NCBI GenBank assembly: GCA_036924085.1 | Contig: JAVGWX010000013.1 | Location: 63,501,157-63,565,156, forward strand | DNA: 64,000 nucleotides | Source: Ariolimax columbianus | Taxonomy: Eukaryota > Mollusca > Gastropoda > Stylommatophora > Arionidae | Direction of reading: 5' to 3' | In this document: piece by piece, positions 62,515-64,000 of the stretch | Layout of the letters: the number at the start of each line of letters is the position of its first letter | Numbering within the stretch: the first letter of the stretch is position 1 | Program-made: the position numbers and the translations under genes | The notes under the pieces: generated by a model | What the model saw: only the letters and a program-made list of their open reading frames with translations | The model's database searches: none | What the model was told of the DNA's origin: nothing

Positions 62515-64000
62515 CTATGTCCTTTTCAACCATTGTTCAACTGTTGCTCTTTTCAACCTTTGTCCTTTTCAATCTTTCATCTTTTCAACCTTTGCTCTTT
62601 TCAACCTTTGTCATTTTCAATCTTTGCTCTTTTCAACCTTTGTCCTTTTCAATCTTTCATCTTTTCAACCTTTGCTCTTTTCAACCTTTGTCCTTTTCAA
62701 TCTTTCATCTTTTCAACCTTTGCTCTTTTCAACCTTTGCTCTTTTCAACCTTTGCTCTTTTCAACCTTTGTCCGTTTCAATCTTTCATCTTTTCAACATC
62801 TGCTCTTTTCAATCTTTGCTCTTTTCAATCTTTCTTCTTTTCAACCTTTGTTCTTTTCAACCTTTGTTCTTTTCAACCTTTGCTCTTTTCAACCTTTGCT
62901 CTTTTCAATCTTTCTTCTTTTCAACCTTTGCTCTTTTCAATCTTTCTTCTTTTCAACCTTTGCTCTTATCAACCTTTGCTATTTTCAATCTTTGCTCTTA
63001 TCAACTTATGCTCTTATCAACTTATGCTCTTATCAACTTATGCTCTTTTCAACCCTAGCTCTTATCAACCTTTGCTCTTATCAACCTTTGCTATTTTCAA
63101 TCTTTCTTCTTTTCAACCTTTGTTTTTTTCAACCTTTGCTCTTTTCAACCCATGTCCTTTTCAACCGTTGCTCTTTTCAACCTTTGTCCGTTTCAATCTT
63201 TCATCTTTTCAACATCTGCTCTTTTCAATCTTTGCTCTTTTCAATCTTTCTTCTTTTCAACCTTTGTTCTTTTCAACCTTTGTTCTTTTCAACCTTTGCT
63301 CTTTTCAACCTTTGCTCTTTTCAATCTTTCTTCTTTTCAACCTTTGCTCTTTTCAATCTTTCTTCTTTTCAACCTTTGCTCTTATCAACCTTTGCTATTT
63401 TCAATCTTTGCTCTTATCAACTTATGCTCTTATCAACTTATGCTCTTATCAACTTATGCTCTTATCAACTTATGCTCTTTTCAACCCTAGCTCTTATCAA
63501 CCTTTGCTCTTATCAACCTTTGCTATTTTCAATCTTTCTTCTTTTCAACCTTTGTTTTTTTCAACCTTTGCTCTTTTCAACCCATGTCCTTTTCAACCGT
63601 TGCTCTTTTCAACCTTTGCTCTTTTCAATCTTTCTTCTTTTCAACCTTTGCTCTTTTCAATCTTTCTTCTTTTCAACCTTTGCTCTTATCAACCTTTGCT
63701 ATTTTCAACCTTTGCTCTTATCAACTTATGCTCTTATCAACTTATGCTCTTATCAACTTATGCTCTTTTCAACCTTTGCTATTTTCAACCTTTGCTCTTA
63801 TCAACCTTTGCTATTTTCAACCTTTGCTCTTTTCAATCTTTTTTCTTTTCAACCTTTGCTCTTTTCAATCTTTCTTCTTTTCAACCTTTGCTCTTATCAA
63901 CCTTTGCTATTTTCAACCTTTGCTCTTATCAACTTATGCTCTTATCAACTTATGCTCTTATCAACTTATGCTCTTTTCAACCTTTGCTCTTATCAACCTT
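62515..64000. repeat. about 16-bp minisatellite running off the window, with a 417-bp duplicated block
   Basis: Units such as ctcttttcaacctttg, with variants ctcttatcaacttatg and ttcttttcaatctttc. The block starting at tttgtccgtttcaatctttc (62,767) recurs at 63,184, about 417 bp apart, and partly again near 63,600. The array is cut by the window end. Confidence 0.94.

Overview
This window looks like intergenic DNA from a large, repeat-rich animal genome. The mix of CR1-like, RTE-like and RNase H-bearing LINEs, several tRNA-derived SINEs, hAT and mariner fragments, and dense minisatellites suggests an invertebrate. A mollusc such as a gastropod is my best guess, from family resemblance only. 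I found no host protein gene, rRNA gene or functional tRNA gene. Nearly all long open frames are by-products of tandem repeats.

Layout. 1-3,899: a 36/42-bp minisatellite. 3,900-9,020: SINEs, a fold-back with a hAT fragment, and a string of broken LINE 3' ends. 9,160-13,560: a dispersed element carrying about 118 copies of a 37/31-bp unit. 13,545-16,940: LINE and SINE remnants. 17,031-18,384: a 24-bp array against a CR1 fragment. 19,620-21,690: interrupted elements with clear target-site duplications. 21,678-26,790: a 30-bp array, then about 4 kb of almost pure pyrimidine DNA with 27-, 48- and 20/23-bp arrays. 27,248-34,520: a mariner palindrome, LINE remnants and 22-, 45- and CTAA-type arrays. 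34,521-36,670: featureless. 36,675-39,720: a LINE 3' end, then a second LINE with two minisatellites inside its reading frame. 40,083-47,345: a three-level nest (37-bp-unit element, then CR1, then a complete LTR retrotransposon with apparently identical 941-bp LTRs and one Gag-like ORF but no pol). 47,346-58,275: more LINEs, SINEs and copies of the 37-bp-unit element. 58,560-64,000: LINE 3' ends and 70-, 72- and 16-bp arrays.

Main theme. By a rough sum, tandem arrays cover about 40% of the window, in about twenty unrelated families. Several can be traced to a single-copy sequence in a mobile element present elsewhere in the window. The 36-bp unit matches the C-terminal codons of a LINE. Two arrays at 37-39 kb match internal codons of the LINE they interrupt. 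The 45-bp and 70-bp units have lone relatives nearby, and the 37-bp unit lies in an element whose six copies carry from about one to about 118 units. This window therefore looks like a record of minisatellites born inside retrotransposon copies. That origin is inferred; the sequence matches are seen directly.

The only substantial intact coding candidate is the 516-residue Gag-like ORF at 43,184-44,734 on the minus strand.
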